Source of the DNA: JAJEFO01 sp965221845 | GTDB taxonomy: Bacteria > Pseudomonadota > Alphaproteobacteria > Rhodobacterales > Rhodobacteraceae | Assembly: GCA_965221845.1 (NCBI GenBank) | Contig: OZ244919.1 | Location: 3,348,001-3,412,000, forward strand | Length of the DNA: 64,000 nt | Reading direction: 5' to 3' | In this document: in pieces, positions 8,610 through 17,255 of the stretch | How positions within the stretch are numbered: the stretch's first letter is position 1 | How the letters are laid out: each line of letters starts with the position of its first letter | Program-made: the position numbers and the translations under genes | The notes under the pieces: model-generated | Seen by the model: only the letters and a program-made list of their open reading frames with translations | Told to the model about the DNA's origin: nothing | The model's database searches: none

Positions 8610-9599
8610 CTAGGGCCTGAGTTCCATCCCGACCTTCTTGTTGACGAACCGGTCGGTCGCGACCATGCCGACATCGACCGAGCCGGCCTCGATGATTCCG
8701 GTCTCGACGGCCAGGTCATGGAACGCCTTGACCCGCTGCAGGTCGATCGCGCCGATCCCGGCTTCGAGCTGGTAGCCGCTGTCGATGATTCCGAGGGCCT
8801 TCATCTGCGCGACCTCCTTGGCGAGCTTTTCGGGCGACTGGTCGGGATTGGCCGCGATGATCGCCGCGTTGCCGGCGGCGTTGTCCCCGTACAGGTAGTT
8901 GTACCATCCGATGGTGGACGCGTCGATGAAGCGCTGCACGAGGCCGGGATCGCTCTCGACGAGCTCGGCTCTCGTCTCGACGGTCGTCGAGTAGGTGTTC
9001 CAGCCGTAGTCCGCGAGCACGAAGGTGTCGACCTCGGCCCCCGCTTCGGCCGCGTAGATCGGCTCGGCGATGGCGTAGCCCTGCTGCACCATCTTCTCGT
9101 CGTTAAGGAACTGGGCGAGATTGTTGCCATAGGGCCGGAGGCTCTCGTCCCGGAAGCCGTGCTCGGCCTTCATCCATTGCCAGAAGCTGAACTGCCCGTC
9201 CTTGGAGATCAGTATCTCCGGCGCGTTCACAAGGTCCTCCCAGCCGTCGTACTGGCCCTTGTGGGCGATCAGCACCTGCGGATCCTTCTCGAAGTAGGAT
9301 GCCACGACGACCGTGGGGATTCCGTTGCGTACGTTGTCGATCGAGAGCAGCAGGTTGCCGGTCATCAGGAAGTCGATCTTGCCGGCGGGCAGCTGTGGAC
9401 GGTTGTTCATCTGCGGGCCGCCCATCTGGATCTCGACGTCCAGCCCGTGCTTCTCGTAGGTTCCGTCGGCCAGCGCCTGGTAGAAGCCGCCGTGGCCGCC
9501 CTGGGCAAGCCAGTTGGTGGCGAAGACGACCTTGTCGGCGGCAAGCGCGCCGCCTGCGGCCAGGGCTGCCGCAAGGGCGGCGAGGATTCTTGTCATCAT
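8610..9599 (-). CDS. ABC transporter substrate-binding protein (NMT1/SsuA-like)
   Basis: 329 residues with an Ala-rich signal peptide (MMTRILAALAAALAAGGALA) then ADKVVFATNWLAQGGHGGFY, the start of NMT1/THI5-like and SsuA/TauA periplasmic binding proteins. Relatives bind sulfonates, thiamine pyrimidine precursors, riboflavin or other small N/S compounds. The start at 9599 was chosen because AAGGAG lies 9 bp upstream, although an in-frame ATG exists at 9620. Uncommonly, the binding protein follows the catabolic genes rather than adjoining the ATPase and permease, but spacing of 26 bp from the FAD oxidase gene keeps it in the same operon. Ligand unknown. Confidence 0.9.
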   Translation of the reverse strand: MMTRILAALAAALAAGGALAADKVVFATNWLAQGGHGGFYQALADGTYEKHGLDVEIQMGGPQMNNRPQLPAGKIDFLMTGNLLLSIDNVRNGIPTVVVASYFEKDPQVLIAHKGQYDGWEDLVNAPEILISKDGQFSFWQWMKAEHGFRDESLRPYGNNLAQFLNDEKMVQQGYAIAEPIYAAEAGAEVDTFVLADYGWNTYSTTVETRAELVESDPGLVQRFIDASTIGWYNYLYGDNAAGNAAIIAANPDQSPEKLAKEVAQMKALGIIDSGYQLEAGIGAIDLQRVKAFHDLAVETGIIEAGSVDVGMVATDRFVNKKVGMELRP

Positions 9600-9625
9600 G
9601 GATCCATTCTCCTTTTGCATGACGG

Positions 9626-10999
9626 TCAGGGTTGGGCCCGTCCCGTTTCGGGCGGCCAGCCCCGGGTCTTTCCCGGGTTCATCAAGCCGTGCGGGTCGGC
9701 TTCCATCTTGAACGCGATCTGCGCCGTGTCAATTTCCTTCATGCCGCCGTCCTCGATCGTGATGACGTGCGGGTCGAAGATCGTGCATCCGTCTGCCTCT
9801 TCCATCTCGCGGACGATCTCGTAGATGCGCTGCCGCCCGCGCCACCTCACGAGAGGGAGCGCGAAGACCTGGATCTCGCCGTCCATGCGCGCCATCTCGT
9901 GATGGAAGAGGATCTCGTCGCCGTAGCGCTCCTGCTGGCGGCGGACGACGTCGGGATCGAACGGGCGCGGATACGCCACCTGAAGGTAGGTCCAGGCGTC
10001 CGGCTCGAGCTTCAGCGCCTGGAGCGTGGTGTGGTTCCAGCCGCATTCCCATGCCGGGGGCAGGTTGGCGGCCTCCATCCCCTCAAGGGGCTTCGCAAGG
10101 CTGACAGTGCCGGCCATCCCGGCCACGCGGCTGCCGAATTCCGCCATGGCGTCCGGCGCCACCATCGAGAAGACCGCGTCCCGCCGGGGAGGGAAGTGGC
10201 TTGCGAGGCGACGGTAGAAGCGGGCGAATCCGCGCTCGACGACCGTCATCAGGTAGGCGTCGAGACCGGCGTCCTGGGCCTCGACGGCGAATTCGAGCGC
10301 GTCGCCATACCCGTCGAAGAGCGCGATCGCATGCACCCAGCCGGTCTTCGGGGCGAGCGCGTAGTCCATCGCGACGATGATGCCGTTGGTGCCGTAGGCG
10401 TGCTGCGCCTTGAGAATGTCACGGCCGCGGAGCTCGATGACCCTGGGCGCGTCCTCGACGGTGACGATGCGCAGGTAGGTGATGTTCTCGCCGTCGCGCA
10501 GCATCCCGTGGCGCAACGAGCCGATCCCGCCCGAGCCGCCGGCGACGAATCCTCCCATCGTCGCCATTCTCTTGGTCGAGGGAAACATGGTCAGCATCTG
10601 CCCGGTACGGGCCGCCTCCCTCTCCACCCGCTCGATGCGGGCGCCCGCCTCGCAGACCACGCGCCCCTCGGTGATCTCGCGTATGGCCGAAAGGCCGGTG
10701 GTCTCCAAGATCACGCCGCCGTCGATCGGAACGCACTGCCCGTAGTTTCCGGTGCCGCCGCCCCGAACGGTCAGCGGGATGCGGTGCCTGCCTGCGGCCC
10801 CGGCGACGGCCACGACCTCGTCCTCCGTCCGCGGGCGCACGAGCAGCTGGCCGAAGCAGTGGTCGAGGCGCTCCTTCAGGAGCGGCGAGTACCAGTAGTA
10901 GTCGCGCGATTTCGCCTTCAGCAGCGCTGCGTCGTCGTGGCAGGGAACGGTTCCGATGTCCGCCCGGAAGGCCGCCAGCTGGTCGCCCGTTGCGCTCAT
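9626..10999 (-). CDS. FAD-binding oxidase/dehydrogenase (FAD_binding_4)
   Basis: 457 residues. The FAD-binding PP-loop domain is clear (VRPRTEDEVVAVAGAAGRHR, IPLTVRGGGTGNYGQCVPID, GGFVAGGSGGIGSLRHGMLR) and the C-terminus HGLMNPGKTRGW is typical of GlcD/D-lactate dehydrogenase-like enzymes. These oxidise alpha-hydroxy acids or related alcohols to keto compounds. The start overlaps the end of the amidohydrolase gene by ATGA, so it is translationally coupled. In this operon it could generate the 2-oxo substrate used by the AceE-like enzyme (inference). No Fe-S domain is seen. Confidence 0.9.
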   Translation of the reverse strand: MSATGDQLAAFRADIGTVPCHDDAALLKAKSRDYYWYSPLLKERLDHCFGQLLVRPRTEDEVVAVAGAAGRHRIPLTVRGGGTGNYGQCVPIDGGVILETTGLSAIREITEGRVVCEAGARIERVEREAARTGQMLTMFPSTKRMATMGGFVAGGSGGIGSLRHGMLRDGENITYLRIVTVEDAPRVIELRGRDILKAQHAYGTNGIIVAMDYALAPKTGWVHAIALFDGYGDALEFAVEAQDAGLDAYLMTVVERGFARFYRRLASHFPPRRDAVFSMVAPDAMAEFGSRVAGMAGTVSLAKPLEGMEAANLPPAWECGWNHTTLQALKLEPDAWTYLQVAYPRPFDPDVVRRQQERYGDEILFHHEMARMDGEIQVFALPLVRWRGRQRIYEIVREMEEADGCTIFDPHVITIEDGGMKEIDTAQIAFKMEADPHGLMNPGKTRGWPPETGRAQP

Positions 11000-12168
11000 G
11001 CCGCCACCCTGTCGTCCTGCCTGGCCTCGCCCATCCGCACGACCTGCCGGCGTGCATGCGGGCTGCGCAGCGCCTCGTTCCAGTCGGGCCCGTCGATGAG
11101 AAGGAAGTCCGCCCGCGCGCCAGCCGAGAGATCGGGCGGATCCAGTCCCAGCGCTTTCGCGGGCCCGCCGGTGATCGCGTCCAGCCATCCGGCGGGGTCG
11201 AGCTGCGCCGACACCGATGCCAGCCGAAGCACCTCGATCGCGTCGTAGCTGCCGAAGGGATAGAACGGGTCGGCGACGTTGTCCGATCCGAACAGCACGG
11301 GAACCCCGGCGGCGCGCATCTCGTGCACCGGTGCGATGCCGCGCATTCTCGGGGTTCGGTCGCTTGCGCTGTCCTGCAGCCAGAGATTGGCGGAGGGGAG
11401 CACGGCCAGCGCGACGCCGGCCGCCGCGGCGGCTGCGGCCGCGCGCGCGACTTCGCGGTCCGGCCGGACCGACAGCGAACAGGCGTGGCCGCAGAGGACC
11501 CGCCCCGCGAGCCGGTGCCCGGCCGTGAGCGCCACGATGCGCTCGAAGGCGTTCGCTTCCGCCTCCAGCCCTTCGTCCACATGAAAGTCGAGACGCAGGC
11601 CATGCCTCGCGGCCAGCGCGAACACCTGTTCCAGCCGCTCGTCCATCCGGGAATTGCGGTAGACGAAGCAGCCCAGGACCTCGCCGTCGCCGGCAACGCG
11701 TTCGGCGATGCGCGGCCCGTGGTCCGGATCCCCCAGCAGGTCGAGCGGTGTCAGTGAGGCGCGCTGCACGCGAATGCGGCCGCGCCATTCCTGCGCCATC
11801 TCGCCCATCACGTGCCATGCCAGCGGCGCCTGCGGCGCCGGCCAGTCCACGTGGCTGCGAAGCGCGCATGTCCCGCTGTCGCTGGCCTCCTTCAGGGCGC
11901 GGCCCATGCGGTGGCGCAGGTCGTCCTCGGTCCAGTTCGCCACGTCCGCCTCCATTGCCTCGATGGCTCCGAAGAGGCCCCCGCGCACCGGCTTGCAGCG
12001 CCCGGCCGTGAAGGTCTTGTCCAGGTGGACATGCGGGTCGACGGGCAGCGGAAGCGCCACCTGGCGCGCCGGGCCGGGTCGCGGCTCGATCGCGGCGATG
12101 CGGCCTTGCCGCAGGCTCATCGCGACCGTCCGTCCGCCCAGGAGGACATGGCCGAAGTCAGCCTTCAC
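10996..12168 (-). CDS. Cytosine-deaminase-like amidohydrolase
   Basis: 390 residues. Metal-binding motif DPHVHLDKTF (H46, H48), then CALRSHVDW, DFHVDEG, LCGHACSL and LFGSDNVADPFYPFGS, the pattern of CodA-type deaminases in the amidohydrolase superfamily. Family members hydrolyse C-N bonds of cytosine, isoguanine, creatinine and similar rings in the cytoplasm. It starts at GTG 12168, inside the end of the permease gene (11-bp overlap). Its place in an importer operon suggests it opens or deaminates an imported N-heterocycle. The exact substrate cannot be told from sequence. Confidence 0.88.
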   Translation of the reverse strand: MKADFGHVLLGGRTVAMSLRQGRIAAIEPRPGPARQVALPLPVDPHVHLDKTFTAGRCKPVRGGLFGAIEAMEADVANWTEDDLRHRMGRALKEASDSGTCALRSHVDWPAPQAPLAWHVMGEMAQEWRGRIRVQRASLTPLDLLGDPDHGPRIAERVAGDGEVLGCFVYRNSRMDERLEQVFALAARHGLRLDFHVDEGLEAEANAFERIVALTAGHRLAGRVLCGHACSLSVRPDREVARAAAAAAAAGVALAVLPSANLWLQDSASDRTPRMRGIAPVHEMRAAGVPVLFGSDNVADPFYPFGSYDAIEVLRLASVSAQLDPAGWLDAITGGPAKALGLDPPDLSAGARADFLLIDGPDWNEALRSPHARRQVVRMGEARQDDRVAA

Positions 12169-13009
12169 GGCGGATCTCGCTTTCGTGCCAGTGACCCAGA
12201 ACCCTGCGCGAGGCCCAGCTGGTCAGGAGAAAGATCACGACGCCCAGCACGGACACCAGGAACAGCGCGGCGAACATCCGGGGGATCTCGCTGCGAAACG
12301 AGCTCTCTATGATCCGGCTGGCGAGTCCGGTGTGCTGCCCTGCCGTGCCGGCCACGAATTCCGCCACCACCGCGCCGATCAGCGCCAGACCGCCGGCCAC
12401 GCGGAGCGCCGCCATGAAGTAGGGCAGGGCGGACGGCGCCAGAAGGTGCCGCAGCTTCTGCCAGGGCGTCGCGCGGTACATGGCAAAGAGGTCGCGCAGG
12501 TTGTGGTCGGCGGATCGAAGGCCGACCACCGTGCTCGTCAGGATCGGAAAGAAGGCGACGATCCAGGCGCAGATCAGGAGCGCCGCGAAGGTGCTGTCGA
12601 CATAGATGAGGATGAGCGGCGCAATGGCCACGACGGGCGTGACCTGAAGGATCACCGCGAACGGGAAGAGGCTCAGCTCGACCGGCCGGGACAGGGCGAA
12701 CAGCGCCCCCAGCAGAACGCCGCCGACGACCGCCAGCGCGAGCGACAGAAAGGTCAGCTTCACCGTGAACCAGGACGAGGCCATGAGCGACGCGAAGTCC
12801 CTTGCCAGCGTCTCGGCGATCAGGCTCGGGGCCGGAATCAGGTACTTGGGAACCTCGTGGTAGCGGACCAGGAGCTCCCAGGCGCAGATCGCCATGGCCA
12901 GCAGCATGACCGGCATGACCCAGCCCAGGATCCGTTCGCGCCTGGCGCGGCGCAGATGCCCGGTGTTGACCGGGGCGCCGGCCTGGTCAGTGGTCGATTT
13001 CGTCGACAT
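12158..13009 (-). CDS. ABC transporter permease (SsuC/TauC-like)
   Basis: 283 residues with about six predicted membrane segments; the first is WVMPVMLLAMAICAWELLV. The cytoplasmic coupling motif of SsuC-type permeases occurs at APSALPYFMAALRVAGGLAL, followed by IGAVVAEFVAGTAG. It forms the inner-membrane channel with the ATPase encoded upstream and takes substrate from the NMT1/SsuA-like binding protein. It overlaps the ATPase gene by 23 bp and the amidohydrolase gene by 11 bp. Confidence 0.92.
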   Translation of the reverse strand: MSTKSTTDQAGAPVNTGHLRRARRERILGWVMPVMLLAMAICAWELLVRYHEVPKYLIPAPSLIAETLARDFASLMASSWFTVKLTFLSLALAVVGGVLLGALFALSRPVELSLFPFAVILQVTPVVAIAPLILIYVDSTFAALLICAWIVAFFPILTSTVVGLRSADHNLRDLFAMYRATPWQKLRHLLAPSALPYFMAALRVAGGLALIGAVVAEFVAGTAGQHTGLASRIIESSFRSEIPRMFAALFLVSVLGVVIFLLTSWASRRVLGHWHESEIRREG

Positions 13010-13760
13010 TCAGCGTGCCTTTCAGGGTTTCCGAGATCCGCCGGGCCTCGGCGTTGAATTCCGGCGACGTGCGGTAGTCCTCGCCGCGCGGCCACGGGGC
13101 GTCCAGGGGCATGTCCGCGGCCAGCCGTCCGGGGCGCGCCGCCATGACGATCACGCGGGTGGACAGGTAGACGCTCTCGAACACCGAATGCGTCACGAAG
13201 ATCACCGTCAGTCCGTGGTCGTCCGCCAGCCGGATCAGGTCGTTGTTGAGCTTGGAGCGGGTCATCTCGTCGAGCGCGGCGAAAGGCTCGTCCATCAGGA
13301 GGATCCGCGGCCGGGTGACGAGGGCCCGGGCGATCGACACCCGCATTTTCATTCCGCCCGACAGCTGGCGCGGATACGAGCGCGCGAAGCGCGAGAGGCC
13401 GACTTCCCTCAACGCCCCGCGCACCCGGGGATCGCCGTCGGGGCGCGCGACGCCGGCGAGCTTCAGCGGCAGGTAGACGTTGTCGAAGACCGATGCCCAC
13501 GGCATCAGCGTCGGCTCCTGGAAAACGAAGCCGAGATCGTGCTCGGCATCGCCGTCCGGCGGCGAGATCGTGATCTTCCCGGCCGTCAGCGGCAGGAACC
13601 CGGCGATCATCTTCAGCGCGGTGGACTTTCCGCAGCCGGAGGGGCCGAGCAGGGTGACGAATTCGCCCGCGCGGACGGTCATGCTCATGTCGCTGACCGC
13701 CAGCACGTCCCCGAACTCCTTCGACACGCGGTCGATCGTGATGATCGGACGGCCCGTCAT
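12987..13760 (-). CDS. ABC transporter ATP-binding protein (SsuB/TauB-like)
   Basis: 257 residues with all ATPase motifs: Walker A LLGPSGCGKSTALK, Q-loop VFQEPTLMPW, signature QLSGGMKMRVSIARAL, Walker B ILLMDEPFAALDE and switch histidine FVTHSVFESVYL. It energises the importer made with the adjacent permease. The start at 13760 gives the standard MTGRPIITIDRVSKEF N-terminus and overlaps the creatininase stop by 4 bp, indicating translational coupling. Confidence 0.93.
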   Translation of the reverse strand: MTGRPIITIDRVSKEFGDVLAVSDMSMTVRAGEFVTLLGPSGCGKSTALKMIAGFLPLTAGKITISPPDGDAEHDLGFVFQEPTLMPWASVFDNVYLPLKLAGVARPDGDPRVRGALREVGLSRFARSYPRQLSGGMKMRVSIARALVTRPRILLMDEPFAALDEMTRSKLNNDLIRLADDHGLTVIFVTHSVFESVYLSTRVIVMAARPGRLAADMPLDAPWPRGEDYRTSPEFNAEARRISETLKGTLNVDEIDH

Positions 13761-14572
13761 CCGGCGGCGTCCGGGTCGGCGACGGTGTCGAGGAACGACA
13801 GCGGCATGCGGTGCACCTCCTCCAGAAGGCGTACCAGCTGCCGTGCCGCGTGCGCGATCACGGCCCTGCCCTTTTCCTCGGTGGCCGCCGCCGCGTTGCC
13901 GCAGGCGCCGGCTGCATTCATGTCCTGTGCCATCCAGCCCAGCCTGCCTGCCGGAGAAAGCCCGACATGGGCGTTCGCGGGACCGATGTCGGCGATGGCG
14001 GGGCGGAAGTCGCGCGCGCGCTCCATCTGGACGAGCTCGCCGTGGAGGGCGAGCATGACGCTGGTCTCCATGTCGCCTGCGTGAATGCCGAAGCGCCGCT
14101 CGCGGGGCGAGAACAGCCCCTCGGGCAGGCCCTGGGCGAACCAGCTCGCGGCAATCGTCAGCATCCGGTGCCTGACGCGCAGGTCGCGCGCCACGATGTC
14201 CATGGGCGCGATCTGGCCGCCATGGGAGTTCAGGACCACGAGCTTCCTCACGCCCGCCGCGGCGACGGAGTCGCCCATCTCCATCAGCATGGCGATGAGC
14301 GTCTGCGCGGAAAGGGTCAGCGTGCCGGGCCACGCGCCGTGCTCGTTGGACTTGCCCACCGGCATGGTCGGGAGGAACAGGGCCGGCAGGGCCTCGGGGA
14401 TCTGCGGCACGGCGGCGGCGATTATCCCGTCGAGGATCGCGCGGTCAGCGGAAAGCGGCAGGTGCGGCCCGTGCTGCTCGATCGCGCCGACCGGCAGCAC
14501 TGCAACGAGGCTTTCGCGATCAAGCGCCGCGAAATCGCGTGCCGTGAAGTCGGCCCAGAAACGGTGCTTCAT
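13757..14572 (-). CDS. Creatininase-family amidohydrolase
   Basis: 271 residues with the creatininase fold signatures: LPVGAIEQHGPHLPLSAD (metal ligands E, H, D), GKSNEHGAWPGTLTLSAQT, KLVVLNSHGGQIAP and IHAGDMETSVML (metal-binding E). Family members hydrolyse creatinine and other cyclic or linear amides; some act in cofactor pathways. Together with the deaminase-like amidohydrolase it implies two successive C-N hydrolysis steps. It is coupled by 4-bp overlaps to both neighbours. True creatinine specificity is not proven. Confidence 0.9.
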   Translation of the reverse strand: MKHRFWADFTARDFAALDRESLVAVLPVGAIEQHGPHLPLSADRAILDGIIAAAVPQIPEALPALFLPTMPVGKSNEHGAWPGTLTLSAQTLIAMLMEMGDSVAAAGVRKLVVLNSHGGQIAPMDIVARDLRVRHRMLTIAASWFAQGLPEGLFSPRERRFGIHAGDMETSVMLALHGELVQMERARDFRPAIADIGPANAHVGLSPAGRLGWMAQDMNAAGACGNAAAATEEKGRAVIAHAARQLVRLLEEVHRMPLSFLDTVADPDAAG

Positions 14573-16944
14573 GCCAGCCCTCCCGCAGCGCGCAGCGGGG
14601 GGCCGGGAGAGAGGCTCTCGACGACCTTCAGGATCGAGTTCCGGTCAATGCCGAAATGGCGGTAGAGGTCGGCGACGCTTCCGGTCTGGCCGAAATGCTC
14701 GACCCCGAGTCCCGCCACGCGGTGCCCGTGCACCGAGCCGAGCCAGGACAGCGTGGCCGGGTGTCCGTCGATCACGGTGACCAGCAGGCAGTCGCGCGGC
14801 AGGCATTCCAGCATGCCCTCGACAGGGCTTTGGCGCGCATGTCCGTTGATCCGCGCCGTCTGCGCCGCCTGCCAGCCGGCATTGAGCCGGTCGGCGGACG
14901 TCACCGCGAGGATGCCCGTCCTGCGCCGCCCCTCGGCGAGCGAGCCGGCCGCCGCGAGCACTTCCGAGGCGACGGCGCCCTGGTATGCGAGCACCAGCTC
15001 GCAGTCCGGTCCCGGCTCGCGCAGCCAGTAGGCGCCCTCGATCACGCCTTGCCGAATCGAGTCGAGCGCGCGCCTGGGCTGTTCGAGCGGCCTGGTCGAC
15101 AGTCGGAGATAGACCGACCCGCCGCCGGCCTCGCGCTTCCAGCTGGCCGCATCGGCCTCTGCGTCGTCGCGCTGCATGTACTCGAAGGCCCATTCCAGGA
15201 TGCAGGCCAGCTCGTCGGCGAAGGCTGGCTCGAAGCTCGCCAGCCCGTCCTGCGACATCCCGATCAGCGGCGTCGAGATCGACTGGTGCGCGCCGCCCTC
15301 CGTGGCGAGCGACACGCCAGAGGGCGTCCCGACCAGCAGGAACCGCGCTTCCTGGTAGCATGCGTAGTTCAGCGCATCGAGCCCGCGCGCCACGAAGGGG
15401 TCATAGACGGTGCCCACGGGCAGCAGCCTCTCGCCGAAGAGGCTGTGGCTGAGCCCTGCCGCGCCCAGCATCAGCATGAGGTTCATCTCGGCAATGCCGA
15501 GCTCGAAATGCTGGCCCTCCGGCAGGAACTGCCATTTCTGGGCCGAGATCACCTTCTCGTCACGGAACGTGTCGGCCAGCCTCCTCGTCGCGAAGATTCC
15601 GCGCCGGCTGACCCAGGGGCCGAGATTCGTCGACACGGTGACGTCGGGCGAGGCGGTCACGATCCGGCCGGCCAGGTCAAGGTCGGATCTGGCAAGGGTG
15701 TCGAGCACCTTGCCGAACGCCGCCTGGGTCGAGATCTCCCGGTCGTCCGGGGCCGCCATTGCCGGCACCGGGACCGGCGGCGCGCTCATGCGGCGGGTTG
15801 CCTCCGAGAAGAACGGGATGCGTCGCATGAGCGCGTCGAATTCCGCGCCTTCCAGTCCCGTGCCCTCCGCCCTGTCCCATTCATGGCCCGCGCGCACGTT
15901 GAGCCGGTCGCGCAGCTCGGCGATCTGCCGGACGGTCATCAGCCCCGCGTGGTTGTCCTTGTGGCCTGCCAGCGGCGTGTTCCACCCCTTTACGGTGTAG
16001 GCAATGAAGGCGGTGGGCCGGTCGTCCGCGGCGGCCGCGTCGAACGCGTCGCAAAGCGTCCTGACGCAGTGCCCGCCGAGATTCTCCATGAGTCCGGCGA
16101 CCTGCCGGTCAGTGCGGCGCGCGAGCAGTTCCGAAACGCCGCTCCGGTCGCCGATCTCGCTCATCAGCCGTTCGCGCCAGGCCGCGCCGCCAAGGTAGGT
16201 GAGCGCGGAATAGAGCTGGTTCGGGCAGGCGTCGATCCAGTCGCTGAGCGCCCGCCCGCCCGGCTCGGCGAAGGCCGAACGCTGCAGGGCGCCGTTCTTC
16301 AGCTGCACGACGTTCCACCCGCATGCCTCGAAGACGCCCTCGATCCTCTGGTGGAGTCCCTCGCGCACCACGCCGTCAAGGCTGTGGCGGTTGTAGTCGA
16401 CGATCCACCAGCAGTTTCTGAGTTCGTGCTTCCAGCCTTCCTGCAGGCATTCATGGACGTTGCCCTCGTCCAGCTCGGCATCGCCGACGAGCGCGATCAT
16501 GCGGCCTTCGGGCATGCGGCCCCACCCGCGCGCCCTGACGTAGTCCTGGACAAGGCTGGCGAATGCCGTGATCGCCACGCCCAGACCTACCGATCCGGTC
16601 GAGAAGTCGACGTCGACGCTGTCCTTTGTGCGGCTCGGATAGCTCTGAACGCCGCCGTATCCGCGAAAGTTCCGGAGGTTGTCCAGCGTCTGGCGGCCGG
16701 CCAGGTACTGCAGGGCGTGGAACACGGGCCCGGCATGGGGCTTGACCGCCACCCTGTCCTGGGGCCGAAGGGCATGGCCGTAGAGCGCGGTCATCATGGT
16801 CACCATCGAGGCGCAGCTCGCCTGATGCCCGCCGACCTTGAGGCCGTCCGTTGCGTTGCGCAGCTGGTTGGCGTTGTGAATCATCCAGCACGACAGCCAG
16901 AGCAGCCGGTCCTGTATCAGCGTCAGTTCATCTCGAGACAGCAT
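14569..16944 (-). CDS. AceE-like thiamine-diphosphate dehydrogenase E1 / transketolase-family protein
   Basis: 791 residues resembling the homodimeric pyruvate dehydrogenase E1 (AceE, about 887 residues). Residues 1-400 have the ThDP-binding stretch GDAELDEGNVHECLQ ... NCWWIVDYNRHSLDG and YTVKGWNTPLAGHKDN. The second half has the pyrimidine-binding domain (QFLPEGQHFELGIAEMNLML) and a transketolase-type C-terminal domain (RTGILAVTSADRLNAGW). The N-terminal lipoyl-acyltransferase-binding extension of AceE is absent, and no E2 or E3 gene is nearby. It is the first gene of the operon and probably decarboxylates a pathway-specific 2-oxo acid (inference). Confidence 0.85.
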   Translation of the reverse strand: MLSRDELTLIQDRLLWLSCWMIHNANQLRNATDGLKVGGHQASCASMVTMMTALYGHALRPQDRVAVKPHAGPVFHALQYLAGRQTLDNLRNFRGYGGVQSYPSRTKDSVDVDFSTGSVGLGVAITAFASLVQDYVRARGWGRMPEGRMIALVGDAELDEGNVHECLQEGWKHELRNCWWIVDYNRHSLDGVVREGLHQRIEGVFEACGWNVVQLKNGALQRSAFAEPGGRALSDWIDACPNQLYSALTYLGGAAWRERLMSEIGDRSGVSELLARRTDRQVAGLMENLGGHCVRTLCDAFDAAAADDRPTAFIAYTVKGWNTPLAGHKDNHAGLMTVRQIAELRDRLNVRAGHEWDRAEGTGLEGAEFDALMRRIPFFSEATRRMSAPPVPVPAMAAPDDREISTQAAFGKVLDTLARSDLDLAGRIVTASPDVTVSTNLGPWVSRRGIFATRRLADTFRDEKVISAQKWQFLPEGQHFELGIAEMNLMLMLGAAGLSHSLFGERLLPVGTVYDPFVARGLDALNYACYQEARFLLVGTPSGVSLATEGGAHQSISTPLIGMSQDGLASFEPAFADELACILEWAFEYMQRDDAEADAASWKREAGGGSVYLRLSTRPLEQPRRALDSIRQGVIEGAYWLREPGPDCELVLAYQGAVASEVLAAAGSLAEGRRRTGILAVTSADRLNAGWQAAQTARINGHARQSPVEGMLECLPRDCLLVTVIDGHPATLSWLGSVHGHRVAGLGVEHFGQTGSVADLYRHFGIDRNSILKVVESLSPGPPLRAAGGLA

Positions 16945-17255
16945 GCCCTGTCAGTTCCCGAACGTTTGCATGGCGCCGCCTGAAATGCGGCCAGCTGATC
17001 AGGCCAGAAGCACGAAGCAGTTGGTTTGTCAAACGCCGCGGACGTGTCGGGACCGGGCCGGCGCGCTGGATGATCCGAGGCATCGAGGCGACGAGAGAGG
17101 TCCAGGCGCGATTGGCCTGCGTGCCGGGCGTGCACCCTGTCTGCCCGGACCCGGCGCCCTCGAAGGCGGATGCATGCCATGGCGGAGGGTCTGCGCGGCA
17201 TCGCGCGGCGCCTTGCCCGCGCCTGTGCGTTCCGGAGAGCGGCGCCCCGGGCGGT
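16945..17255. other. Intergenic region upstream of the catabolic operon
   Basis: No gene recognised. Must contain the promoter for the minus-strand operon that begins at 16944, and the downstream end of the first nuclease-like gene. The only notable site is a TTGACA-like hexamer described separately. Confidence 0.5.
17021..17032 (-). promoter_or_regulatory. Possible promoter/operator element of the catabolic operon
   Basis: On the minus strand TTGACAAACCAA provides a perfect -35 hexamer (TTGACA) about 80 bp before the AceE-like start, and an imperfect dyad (TTGAC-AA-ACCAA) loosely recalling RutR-type sites (TTGACCA..TGGTCAA). The expected -10 region is poor, so this is tentative. Confidence 0.25.

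Noticed and set aside
7671..9824. Plus-strand open frame of about 717 codons
   Set aside because: Exact antisense of the TetR, reductase and binding-protein genes; no recognisable motif.
13757..14572. Calling the creatininase-family gene a true creatinine amidohydrolase
   Set aside because: The metal-site motifs define only the family; substrates vary widely and no creatinase or sarcosine oxidase genes accompany it.
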